A DNA stretch of 64,000 nt from Planctomycetota bacterium (GTDB taxonomy: Bacteria > Planctomycetota > UBA8742 > UBA2392), in NCBI GenBank assembly GCA_019636215.1, contig JAHBXZ010000004.1, positions 62,001-126,000 on the forward strand, read 5' to 3'. The translations under genes were made by a program, and so were the position numbers. The notes under the pieces are model-generated. The model did no database searches and was not told the origin of the DNA. It worked only from the letters and a program-made list of their open reading frames with translations. Position 1 is the first letter of the stretch. Every line of letters begins with the position of its first letter. Shown piece after piece: positions 50,857 through 58,349 of the stretch.

Positions 50857-51518
50857 AGGCGCCAGGCCTTGGGTTGCAGGGCATAGGTGATGCACAGCGC
50901 GACAAACGAAAACGCCAGCAGCGCCATCGCGGTGTTGCCGGCCTGGGCGTAGTTCAGGGCCTGGACATCGTCGTAGAGTGAAATCGAGATCGTGCGGGTC
51001 TCGCCGGCGATGCTGCCGCCGACCATCAGCACCACGCCGAACTCGCCCACCGTGTGAACAAAAGTCAGCACCAGCCCGCCCAGCATGCCGGGCAGCGACA
51101 GCGGAACAACGACGCGCAAGAACGACCGGACAGGCCCCACACCAAGGCTGCGCGAAACGTCAATCAGCCGCCGGTCGACGCTGGAAAATGCGGCTACAAA
51201 CGGTCGCACGGCAAAGGGCAGGCTGTACAGCACACTGGCAATCACCAGCCCTTCAAATGAAAAGGGCAGCATGCTTCCGAATACGGCTTCATGCGCCTGC
51301 CCCAACGGGCTGCGCGGGCCCATGGCCAGCAGCAGATAGAAGCCCAGCACCGTCGGCGGCAACACCAGAGGCAGGCCGATCAACGCGTCGGCCAGGAACT
51401 TCCAGCGGGCGCGCGTCCAGGCAAGCCACCAGGCCAGCGGCACGCCGACCACGAACAGAATCGCGGTGGTGATTGCCGCAAGCTTGGCTGTCAGGACTAT
51501 CGCCTGCCAATCCATCAT
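50853..51518 (-). CDS. modB: molybdate ABC transporter, permease
   Basis: A 221-residue inner-membrane permease with about five or six helices. It carries 'FEGLVIASVLYSLPFAVRPF', the cytoplasmic EAA-like loop around 'DVSRSLGVGPVRSFLRVVVP' and 'GEFGVVLMVGGSIAGETRTI', the ModB/CysT signature. It overlaps modA upstream and modC downstream by four bases each, making a compact modABC operon. Confidence 0.93.
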   Translation of the reverse strand: MMDWQAIVLTAKLAAITTAILFVVGVPLAWWLAWTRARWKFLADALIGLPLVLPPTVLGFYLLLAMGPRSPLGQAHEAVFGSMLPFSFEGLVIASVLYSLPFAVRPFVAAFSSVDRRLIDVSRSLGVGPVRSFLRVVVPLSLPGMLGGLVLTFVHTVGEFGVVLMVGGSIAGETRTISISLYDDVQALNYAQAGNTAMALLAFSFVALCITYALQPKAWRL

Positions 51519-52354
51519 TCACCGTCGGGCATGTGGAAGCCGAAGTCTTTCAAGATGGAACGGCCCCGGGGGCCGATCAGGAAGCTGCGAAACTCTTTGG
51601 CCGCACCGGCATTCCTGGCCTGCTTCATGATAACGCCGCCCTGAAGCATGCGCGGGAAGTGCTTCACCGGGATTTCCCAGTACCTGCCCTTGTCCTTCAT
51701 TGGCGGGGCAATCGCAAGGGAAAGCGCGATCACGCCCGCCTCTGCCGCGCCGGTTTCGATGAACTGCGCGGTCTGGGCAATGTTTTCGCCCAGCACGAGT
51801 TTGCCTGCCACGGTGTCGTACATTTGCAGGTCGCGCATCGCGGCTGCGGCCGCGCGGCCGTACGGCGCGTGTGCCGGGTTTGCAATCGCCAGTTTGCGAA
51901 TTGCGGGGTCCCTGAATGCTTCGGCACCCCTGCTGATGTCGACCTTCGAATCGTTGGGCACCCAAAGAACAAGCCGCCCCACGGCATACTCGAACAGGCT
52001 GTCGGCGGGGGCGTGCCCGGCCTCGACCAGTTTCTGGGGGTACTGGATGTCCGCAGAAAGATAGAGGTCAAATGGCGCGCCGTTGGAAAGCTGCGAATGA
52101 AAGTTGCCCGACGAACCATAGGTGGTGTTGACCGAAACGCCGGGGTAGGACTGCTTGAACTGCGAAACGACTTCATCCAGGGCAAACTTGAGGTCGGCCG
52201 CAGCGGCAATGCGCAGTTCGCCGCCCAGCGCCGGGGAGTTCACGCCGGGCGACGGGGCGTCGGCACCGCCGCAGCCGGCCAGCGCCAAAAACAGCAACGC
52301 CAGGCCGACGGCGTATGCCGCGCGCGCCCGCCCGTTGCTATTCTCCCGCGCCAT
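51515..52354 (-). CDS. modA: molybdate ABC transporter, periplasmic binding lipoprotein
   Basis: A 279-residue protein. The ATG at 52354 follows GGAG with a 6-base spacer; the upstream TTG at 52366 is less likely. The lipobox is LALAGC, giving an anchored receptor. The mature part has 'LRIAAAADLKFALDEVVSQF', 'TTYGSSGNFHSQLSNGAPFD', 'DLYLSADIQYPQKLVEAG' and 'NPAHAPYGRAAAAAMRDLQM', all typical of ModA. It captures molybdate or tungstate for ModBC. Its start codon shares two bases with the divergent Nif3-like start. Confidence 0.92.
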   Translation of the reverse strand: MARENSNGRARAAYAVGLALLFLALAGCGGADAPSPGVNSPALGGELRIAAAADLKFALDEVVSQFKQSYPGVSVNTTYGSSGNFHSQLSNGAPFDLYLSADIQYPQKLVEAGHAPADSLFEYAVGRLVLWVPNDSKVDISRGAEAFRDPAIRKLAIANPAHAPYGRAAAAAMRDLQMYDTVAGKLVLGENIAQTAQFIETGAAEAGVIALSLAIAPPMKDKGRYWEIPVKHFPRMLQGGVIMKQARNAGAAKEFRSFLIGPRGRSILKDFGFHMPDGE

Positions 52355-53447
52355 GAAGGTCTCCAAGCTTGTTGACCTGCTTGACCAACTCTACCCCTTC
52401 GCGCTGGCCGAAGAGTGGGACAATGTTGGCCTGATTGTCGGCGATTCCAAGGCCGAAGTCACCGGCGTGCTGCTGGCGCTGGATGTTACGCGCGATGTGC
52501 TGGCCGACGCCAAGGCCAGCGGCTGCAACGTGGTCGTCACGCACCACCCGGTGATCTTCCGTGCGATCAAGCGCCTGAACGAAAGCGAGCTGCAGGGCGG
52601 CCTGATCGCCCAGGCAATGCGCGACGGCACCTCGCTGGTTGCCCTGCACACGAACCTGGACAGCGCGGTGGGTGGGCTCAACGACACCTTGTGCGATGCC
52701 CTGGCCCTGGTCAACGTAAAGCCGCTGGTCGATTCCGGGCGCGAGCGTTTTTACAAGCTGGCGGTGTTTGTGCCTGAAACCCACGCCGAGAAAGTGCGCG
52801 AGGCCCTGTTCGCCGGCGGCGCGGGCAACGTGGGCAACTATAACCAGTGCAGCTTCAACACGCCGGGTACCGGCACGTTTCGTGGGCAGGAAGGCAAGAC
52901 CAACCCGTTTCTGGGCAAGCCCGGGCAGTTGGAGCGCGCGCAGGAACAGAAGATTGAAGTAATCCTGCGCCGAGAAATGGCGGGCCGTGTGGTAAGTGCC
53001 ATGCTGGGCGCGCACCCGTATGAAGAAGTCGCCTATGACCTGATCCCGCTGCATAACAAGGAAGCAGGCACCGGCCTGGCGCGCATCGGCAGGTTGGCGG
53101 CGCCTGAAACGCTTGCTGCGTTTGCAAAGCGTGTGCAGGACCTGGGCATTTTCGTGAAAGCCGTGCTGGGTGCGCCAGACAAAATGATTTCCAAGGTTGC
53201 CCTGTGCAGCGGCGCCGGCAGCGACTTCTGCAGCAATGCCCTCAGCCAGGGCGCCGACGTGTACCTGACAGCCGAACTCAAGCACCACCACGCGCTGGCT
53301 GCTTTCGACAAGGGCATGGCGCTGGTCGAGACAGATCATTACACACTGGAACAGAAACACTGGCCCAAGCTGGCGGACATCCTGACCAGCCACGGCCTCA
53401 AGGCGAAAGTAAGCGATCGTGGACCCGAACTCTGGCGCCGCCCGTAA
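52353..53447 (+). CDS. Nif3-like dinuclear metal centre protein
   Basis: A 364-residue member of the Nif3/GTP-cyclohydrolase-I-type-2-like family. Metal ligands lie in 'VVVTHHPVIFRAIKRL' (His-His), 'LVALHTNLDSAVGGLND' (His, Asp) and the C-terminal 'VETDHYTLEQKHW' (His, Glu). The insert of about 120 residues between the halves ('FVPETHAEKVREALF...GAHPYEEVAYD') is the PII-like domain of the long Nif3 form. The cellular role is not settled; hydrolase activity has been proposed. ATG 52353 overlaps the divergent modA start and has no ribosome-binding site, so it may be translated leaderless. Confidence 0.9.
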   Translation: MKVSKLVDLLDQLYPFALAEEWDNVGLIVGDSKAEVTGVLLALDVTRDVLADAKASGCNVVVTHHPVIFRAIKRLNESELQGGLIAQAMRDGTSLVALHTNLDSAVGGLNDTLCDALALVNVKPLVDSGRERFYKLAVFVPETHAEKVREALFAGGAGNVGNYNQCSFNTPGTGTFRGQEGKTNPFLGKPGQLERAQEQKIEVILRREMAGRVVSAMLGAHPYEEVAYDLIPLHNKEAGTGLARIGRLAAPETLAAFAKRVQDLGIFVKAVLGAPDKMISKVALCSGAGSDFCSNALSQGADVYLTAELKHHHALAAFDKGMALVETDHYTLEQKHWPKLADILTSHGLKAKVSDRGPELWRRP

Positions 53448-53460
53448 CCAGGCCCGCAGC

Positions 53461-54114
53461 ATGTTCAAGGGCGGTTCGACCTATGTCCGGGAGGACGAGG
53501 CCGAACTGCTGAAGCAGGACAAGCCGTTTCCGCCCAAGGCGCGGCGGCTGGCAATCATATTCAGCGCCAGCCTGATGCTGCTGGCCCTGTTGCCGGTAGT
53601 GCTGGAGGGCGCAGGCGTTTCCGTGCGCATCGGGCCATGGCTGAGCCTGCTGATCACGCTGCCGATCACACTGGTTGCCATGGCGTTCATGGGTTTTCTG
53701 CGCGATGGTGTGGCCGGCAACATCATCAGCGGCACGGCGGTGCTGTTTGCCATGACCATGGGCTACGCGCTGGAGTTTGAGCCTGGCGATGAACAACGCG
53801 CCCTGTTCATGCGTCTGGCCTGCCCGGTGACGGCTGCTGCCATCCTGGGCTTCTTCTGGCTGAACCTGAAGTCAAACCTGCGCGACATGCACTTCTGGGT
53901 GGCGGAAGGCCAGAGCATGCAGGACATCATGCTGCGCTATCAGCAGGCGAACCTGATCCGCAAGAAGGGCGGCAAACCCGCCCTGCTGCCCGATGGCAGC
54001 GTGGTTGACGCCAACGAGGTGGTGGGTCGTCCGGGCTTTCGGACCCCGCCCAAAGAACAGCAGGCCGGCACCCAGACCAAGAAAAAGAAGCGCAAGAAGC
54101 CCAAGCTGCGCTAA
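53461..54114 (+). CDS. integral membrane protein with basic tail
   Basis: A 217-residue protein from ATG 53461; a GTG at 53419 inside the Nif3-like gene is an alternative. About four transmembrane helices ('LAIIFSASLMLLALLPVVL', 'LSLLITLPITLVAMAFMGFL', 'IISGTAVLFAMTMGYAL', 'CPVTAAAILGFFWLNL'). The cytoplasmic tail ends in a Lys/Arg cluster ('KKKKRKKPKLR'). No family is recognised. It follows the Nif3-like gene directly and overlaps the convergent PQQ-like gene by four bases. Confidence 0.6.
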   Translation: MFKGGSTYVREDEAELLKQDKPFPPKARRLAIIFSASLMLLALLPVVLEGAGVSVRIGPWLSLLITLPITLVAMAFMGFLRDGVAGNIISGTAVLFAMTMGYALEFEPGDEQRALFMRLACPVTAAAILGFFWLNLKSNLRDMHFWVAEGQSMQDIMLRYQQANLIRKKGGKPALLPDGSVVDANEVVGRPGFRTPPKEQQAGTQTKKKKRKKPKLR

Positions 54115-54506
54115 CTTGCGGCCACGGCTCCTGCCGCTGCTGTGGTTGCCACCATGGCAGCTGCGGCTGCCGCCGCAGCTGCGGCGGCGCCGGCCGCGCC
54201 CTGCTGGCTGGACTGGCCCTCAGGGTCTGCCCCGGTGGCGATGGTCACCAGCCCATAGCCCATGCCCTTTAGTTCATTGACCCACAGGATGCGGCCGTCT
54301 TCGACATCCAGCGCGAAGATGTGGCCGTTTGCTCCGACAAGCACCATGTCGCCGTCAATCACGATGGTGGCGATGCGGCAGTTGACGCCCTTGGGCTGCC
54401 TTGTCACCCACATGACCTGGCCTGTCAGGGGGTCAACGCGCACAACATTGCCGTTGAGGAACATTACGATGGTGTGGGGCGCGCGCAGGTTGATGGTCGG
54501 TCTCAT
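54111..54506 (-). CDS. short PQQ-like beta-propeller fragment protein with poly-Ala tail
   Basis: A 131-residue protein. Two blades of the PQQ/quinoprotein-type propeller are visible ('GNVVRVDPLTGQVMWVTRQ' and 'GHIFALDVEDGRILWVNEL'); full propellers need six to eight. The last 40 residues are a Gln/Ala tail with an uninterrupted poly-Ala run. There is no signal peptide. It could be a relic of a larger gene or a small oligomerising protein. It has a plausible GGAG site before ATG 54506. Confidence 0.55.
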   Translation of the reverse strand: MRPTINLRAPHTIVMFLNGNVVRVDPLTGQVMWVTRQPKGVNCRIATIVIDGDMVLVGANGHIFALDVEDGRILWVNELKGMGYGLVTIATGADPEGQSSQQGAAGAAAAAAAAAAAMVATTAAAGAVAAS

Positions 54507-54613
54507 GGCCGTCTCCTTGTCCGGCAGGTATTACGCCTAAAGGCCGGCCAGGTTGCCATTCCAACACGAAGGAAGGATTGGAGCAGGGAAAGGTGAAGGG
54601 CAAAGTCAGGGCC

Positions 54614-54637
54614 AGGGGCAGGGGCAGGGGCAGGGGC
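54614..54637 (+). repeat. tandem AGGGGC repeat with G-quadruplex potential
   Basis: Four GGGG runs (54615-18, 54621-24, 54627-30, 54633-36) separated by CA lie about 120 bases upstream of the threonine synthase start, with further GGG runs just before. On the plus strand this fits a four-tetrad quadruplex with two-base loops. Confidence 0.7.
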
Positions 54638-54757
54638 AACTATAAGCAAAAGGTGGGCTCCTCATGCTGATCTTGACCTGAACCGCCCCCTCGTTGCTCC
54701 GCCGCTTATCCTTATTACCCTTGCGCCCTTACTTACGGGCCTTATGGAGAGACTTCC

Positions 54758-56002
54758 ATGGCAGTGGCAACGGCGGTTGGTCTTCGCTGCAGAGAGTGCG
54801 GCAAGGAGTATGAAGACGGCCCCATCAACGTGTGCGAACTCGATTTCGCGCCGTTGGAAGTGGTGTACGACTATGACCTGGTCAAGCGCGAACTGACCCG
54901 CACCAGTATCGCCAAGCGCGCTTTCAACATGTGGCGTTACAAGGAACTGCTGCCGGAACAGGAGCCGATCAGCGGCTTCAATACCGGCGGCACACCCCTG
55001 TACCACGCCAAGCGGCTGGGCGAGCGCCTGGGCGGCTTCAAGAACCTCTACCTCAAGTACGACGGCGTCTGCGCGCCCAGCCTTTCCTTTAAGGACCGGG
55101 TGGTGGCGGTTTCCATCGCGCGGGCCAAACGCTTTGGCTTCAAGACAGTCGGTTGCGCCAGCACCGGCAACCTGGCCAATGCCGTGGCCGCGCAGGCGGC
55201 GCAGGCCGGCATGAAGGCGGTGGTGCTGATTCCGAAGGACCTGGAGCCCGCCAAGGTCGTCAACACGCAGGTGTACGGCGCGACGCTGGTCAAGATTGAC
55301 GGCCACTACGACGACGTTAACCGCCTGTGCGCCGAGATCGCCAACGACGCCAAGATCGGCATTGTGAATGTCAACCTGCGCGCCTATTACGCCGAAGGCA
55401 GCAAGTCCATGGGCTTTGAGATCATGGAACAGCTTGGCTGGCGCGCGCCCGACAACATTGTCACCTGCATGGCGGGCGGCAGCCTGATCAACAAGCTCAG
55501 CAAGTCGATCAAGGAATTCGAGAAGCTCGGCCTGCTGGACAAGACGGCCAAGACCCGTTTCTGGGGCGCCCAGGCCACCGGCTGCAACCCGATCACGGCC
55601 GCCATCAAGGCGGGCACGGACCTGATCAAGCCGGTCAAGGAACCCAGGACGATCGCGCGCAGTATTGCCATCGGCAACCCGGCCGACGGCTATTTTGCCT
55701 CGCGCCTGTGCCTGGACACCGGCGGCGGCGGCGAAGACGTGACCGACGACGAGATCCGCGATGGCATGCGGCTGCTGGCCGAAAGTGAGGGCCTGTTCAC
55801 GGAAACCGCCGGCGGGGTCACCATTGGCAGCTTCGCCAAGCTGGCCAAGCAGGGCCGCATCGACAAGAACGAAACCACGGTGCTGTGTATCACCGGCCAG
55901 GGTCTCAAGACCATCGACGCACTGATGGAGCCGGGCGTGCTGCCGGTGGCGCCGGTCATCAAGCCCACGCTCAGCGCGTTCCGGGACCTGAAGGTGGGGT
56001 AG
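54758..56002 (+). CDS. thrC: threonine synthase (PLP-dependent)
   Basis: A 414-residue protein. The N-terminal zinc-finger-like cysteines (C11, C14, C26) and 'GFNTGGTPLYHAKRL' are followed by the PLP lysine K112 in 'SLSFKDR', 'GCASTGNLANAVAAQAAQAG' and 'TETAGGVTIGSFAKLA'. This is the ThrC class that converts O-phosphohomoserine to threonine. GGAGAG precedes the ATG. No other threonine genes are adjacent. A strong terminator follows. The leader contains the GGGGCA repeat. Confidence 0.93.
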   Translation: MAVATAVGLRCRECGKEYEDGPINVCELDFAPLEVVYDYDLVKRELTRTSIAKRAFNMWRYKELLPEQEPISGFNTGGTPLYHAKRLGERLGGFKNLYLKYDGVCAPSLSFKDRVVAVSIARAKRFGFKTVGCASTGNLANAVAAQAAQAGMKAVVLIPKDLEPAKVVNTQVYGATLVKIDGHYDDVNRLCAEIANDAKIGIVNVNLRAYYAEGSKSMGFEIMEQLGWRAPDNIVTCMAGGSLINKLSKSIKEFEKLGLLDKTAKTRFWGAQATGCNPITAAIKAGTDLIKPVKEPRTIARSIAIGNPADGYFASRLCLDTGGGGEDVTDDEIRDGMRLLAESEGLFTETAGGVTIGSFAKLAKQGRIDKNETTVLCITGQGLKTIDALMEPGVLPVAPVIKPTLSAFRDLKVG

Positions 56003-56019
56003 TGTTCCAGTTCAACCAC

Positions 56020-56047
56020 AAAGCCCGCCGTGTAGACGGCGGGCTTT
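56020..56047 (+). terminator. Rho-independent terminator after thrC
   Basis: A perfect stem AAAGCCCGCCGT/ACGGCGGGCTTT around GTAG, followed by T, 17 bases after the thrC stop. Confidence 0.9.
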
Positions 56048-56063
56048 TGCGTTCTTTGCGCCG

Positions 56064-56101
56064 GCGCGGAATCTCTGCAAACAAACCGCGAAAAAGCTCT
56101 A
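56064..56101. repeat. third copy of the dispersed 38-base repeat
   Basis: Matches 11231-11269 with about three substitutions over 38 bases (GCGCGGA.TCTCTGCAAAC then AAAC.GCGAAAAAGCT). Like the first site it lies between the ends of convergent genes, here thrC and the RbfA-like gene. Confidence 0.7.
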
Positions 56102-56117
56102 ACCGTTGGCCTGGTTC

Positions 56118-56444
56118 TTACTCCCCCGGCTGGACGATCTGGAACGAAAGTTCGGGTGCCTTGCGGCGGGTAATGGCCTCGGCTGCGGCGGTGCGCAGGC
56201 GCGGCGCGTCGGCCTGCAGGGCCTGCAGCACTTCAATGGCCTTGTCGTGGCGCGTACTGACGCGGACCAGCAGGTGGCCCGCACCCTGCAGCGGGATCAC
56301 GCCCTCCAGTTGCAGGTCCAGCAGCAGGTCACTGGCCGATTCGGACAGGGCAAACGTCAAGGCACGCTCGATCTGCCTGCACAGTTGCAGGGTTTTGCGG
56401 TCGGGTGCCGGTGGTTCGTCGCGGTTGTTGTCTTCTCTGCCCAT
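56118..56444 (-). CDS. rbfA: RbfA-like ribosome-binding factor
   Basis: A 108-residue protein. The KH-like RbfA pattern is visible in 'LCRQIERALTFALSESASDL', 'GHLLVRVSTRHDKAIEVLQA' and especially the end 'RTAAAEAITRRKAPELSFQI', matching the R-x-x-x-A-x-x-I/L-x-x-R-x-x-P-E-L-x-F signature. RbfA binds 30S precursors and helps 16S maturation in the cold. It is usually in the nusA-infB-rbfA-truB cluster; here it stands alone, and the first half is diverged. The assignment is likely, not certain. The ATG at 56444 is divergent by 27 bases from the next gene. Confidence 0.6.
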   Translation of the reverse strand: MGREDNNRDEPPAPDRKTLQLCRQIERALTFALSESASDLLLDLQLEGVIPLQGAGHLLVRVSTRHDKAIEVLQALQADAPRLRTAAAEAITRRKAPELSFQIVQPGE

Positions 56445-56471
56445 ACAGCCACAATAACGAACAGGGGTTCC

Positions 56472-56723
56472 ATGAGACATGCCACGCCTGACGTGCTGGA
56501 TTCTATCGAGCCGCTGCTGGCGCAAATCCGCGCCCTGCCGCTGCGCGAACCAAAGCGCGGGGCGTTCTACATCAAGCGCGAGGCGTTTCTGCACTTCCAT
56601 GAAGACCCGGCCGGCCTGTTTGCCGACCTGAAGGTCAATGGCAAGTGGCAACGCTTCAGTGCAGACACCGCGGCCCAGCGCAAAGCCCTTGTTGAAGCGG
56701 CCCGCAAGGCAATCGGGGCCTGA
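56472..56723 (+). CDS. small hypothetical protein
   Basis: An 83-residue soluble protein with 'IEPLLAQIRALPLREPKRGA' and 'FYIKREAFLHFHEDPAGLFA', a pattern I believe recurs in uncharacterised bacterial proteins but cannot name. AGGGG precedes the ATG. It begins a run of small plus-strand genes leading to the HPr gene. Confidence 0.6.
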   Translation: MRHATPDVLDSIEPLLAQIRALPLREPKRGAFYIKREAFLHFHEDPAGLFADLKVNGKWQRFSADTAAQRKALVEAARKAIGA

Positions 56724-56793
56724 ACGCCGAAAAATGTCGCACCCGGGTGGTACGGTCAAGGCGTGGCGCAATCCCGCGCCCGGAGAAACCACC

Positions 56794-57063
56794 GTGCCCA
56801 CCACCCGCACCCACCCCGAAACCTGGCCCATCGACACCCGCAACCTCCTGCCGGAAACCCATCAGCGGGCGGCCTGGAACGCGCTGGTGGAGGCGCGCGA
56901 CCTGCTGTCTGAAATTGCATTGACCTGCAAGCTGCTGGGTGCGACGGCCTTTGACGGGCAGGAGGAGTCCCAGTGCCTGTCGGCAACGCTGCACACGGCG
57001 CTGATTGAGCTGGATGTCGCCCTGGGTGCCAAGGGTGTGCTGACCTTTGAGACCCGCCAGTGA
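56794..57063 (+). CDS. small hypothetical protein
   Basis: An 89-residue helical protein. The GTG at 56794 has GGAG eight bases upstream; an ATG at 56734 is possible. 'WNALVEARDLLSEIALTCKL' and 'SATLHTALIELDVALG' are amphipathic helices. No domain is recognised. It lies 58 bases before the HPr gene, probably in the same transcript. Confidence 0.5.
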   Translation: MPTTRTHPETWPIDTRNLLPETHQRAAWNALVEARDLLSEIALTCKLLGATAFDGQEESQCLSATLHTALIELDVALGAKGVLTFETRQ

Positions 57064-57120
57064 ACCGGATAAACGCGCCGGCGGACGTTGAGGGGCTTGA
57101 AACCGGCCTTTGCCGCCAAT

Positions 57121-57429
57121 ATGAAAGACGCCGTAAGCCCCGCCGGAATGCCCATGGCCGCCGTTGCCGAAGTCGAGCTGTTGAACAAGTACGGCCTGCA
57201 CCAGCGGCCGGCCATGAAAGTCATTGAAACGGCCAGCAAGTTCGCCAGCGAGATCTACCTGATCAAGGGCGACCAGCGCTGCAACGCCAAGTCAATCATC
57301 GACGTCATCATGCTGGCTGCCGAAAAAGGCACGCGCCTGCAAGTCGAGGCCGAAGGCGTGGACGCCGAAAAGGCCGTGGCCAGCATGATTGAGCTGTTCA
57401 AGAACAAGTTCTTCCTGAACGAGGATTGA
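57121..57429 (+). CDS. ptsH: HPr-family phosphocarrier protein
   Basis: 102 residues from ATG 57121. The phospho-accepting His27 lies in 'NKYGLHQRPAMKVIE' (canonical G-L-H-A-R-P-A), and Ser58 in 'CNAKSIIDVIMLAAEKG' corresponds to the regulatory Ser46 of HPr. The end 'LFKNKFFLNED' is slightly longer than usual. HPr relays phosphate from enzyme I in PTS sugar uptake or regulation; no PTS gene is nearby, so a regulatory role (with HPr kinase or a PTS-Ntr-like system) is as likely. A clear terminator follows. Confidence 0.9.
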   Translation: MKDAVSPAGMPMAAVAEVELLNKYGLHQRPAMKVIETASKFASEIYLIKGDQRCNAKSIIDVIMLAAEKGTRLQVEAEGVDAEKAVASMIELFKNKFFLNED

Positions 57430-57451
57430 AGGCGCAGATGACACCCAGTGC

Positions 57452-57477
57452 AAACGGCCCGGTTTCCCGGGCCGTTT
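57452..57477 (+). terminator. terminator after the HPr gene
   Basis: A perfect stem AAACGGCCCGG/CCGGGCCGTTT around TTTC, then TCG. It also serves the convergent lipoprotein gene. Confidence 0.85.
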
Positions 57478-57490
57478 TCGTTGCATCAGG

Positions 57491-58228
57491 TTACTTGGCC
57501 TTGGGTTTTTCCCACTGCAGCAGAGGCTTCACTTTCTCGTCAAAGTGGGCGCTGGTCAGTTCCATGACTGTCTTGCCGTTCATGTCCATGCGGATCACGC
57601 GGTTGAACCAGCCGTTGGACGCAACCCAGGTCTTGGTGGTGTTGCCGCCGTCTTCCACGATGGTCAGGTCGCCTTCAAAGGTCTTGCCGCCCATCTTCAC
57701 GTCGGCAAACTTCTCGTTGGTCACCTTGGCTTTGCTTTCTACCGGTGCCGCGGTTCCAGAGGCCGGCTTCCACTCCATGACCTCGATCTTCCTGGGTTCC
57801 TGGCCCTTCTTGCCAACCCAGGCTTCCTTGACGTTGGGCTGGCCCGCATCGGCCCAGCTGTCCACGCGATAGGCCAGTACGTAACCCTGGCCGGTGTCGT
57901 TCTCCACGATGAACTCGCCGCGGCCGCTCATCTTCACAATCTGCCACAGCGAAGCACTTTTGCCGGCGCCGAAGTCGCTGGTGACTTCCCACATCTGGCC
58001 AGTCGATACGACCTCGTGGATCGCCACAAACGGCGAGGCCTTCATCTGGCCGTCGACGTACATCTTGATCATGGTGTCGGACATGTCCGTGGCCTTTGTT
58101 TCGCCGCCGGACTTTCCGCTGTCTGACTTGCCGTTGTCGGAACCACCCGAACCCTTGTCGGTGGTTGTCTTGCAGCCGGCCAGTGTCACCAGCAGCGCAA
58201 GCGCCATCATGCACAGCACACTTTTCAT
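57491..58228 (-). CDS. lipoprotein of unknown function
   Basis: A 245-residue protein with lipobox LAGC near residue 19, then a Gly/Ser/Asp/Lys spacer. The mature domain is beta-rich with 'PFVAIHEVVSTGQMWEVTSD', 'FIVENDTGQGYVLAYRVDSW' and 'TWVASNGWFNRVIRMDMNGK', suggesting a lipid- or ligand-binding barrel-like fold, but I do not recognise a family. It is monocistronic between the HPr terminator and the divergent phosphatase-like gene. Confidence 0.65.
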   Translation of the reverse strand: MKSVLCMMALALLVTLAGCKTTTDKGSGGSDNGKSDSGKSGGETKATDMSDTMIKMYVDGQMKASPFVAIHEVVSTGQMWEVTSDFGAGKSASLWQIVKMSGRGEFIVENDTGQGYVLAYRVDSWADAGQPNVKEAWVGKKGQEPRKIEVMEWKPASGTAAPVESKAKVTNEKFADVKMGGKTFEGDLTIVEDGGNTTKTWVASNGWFNRVIRMDMNGKTVMELTSAHFDEKVKPLLQWEKPKAK

Positions 58229-58349
58229 GTTCTTCCCCTGTTAGAAACGATGGGGCAAGTGGTACCAATCTCAACGCAGGCCCTTGTGAAGGCGGCATTG
58301 GAATTCGATTAAGTCGCCAGACGGCCGGCACCGGCGGTAAAAGGGCCCC

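Noticed and set aside
54641..54692. A thrC promoter using TATAAG (54641) or TTGACC (about 54675).
   Set aside because: Neither element has a partner box at acceptable spacing.
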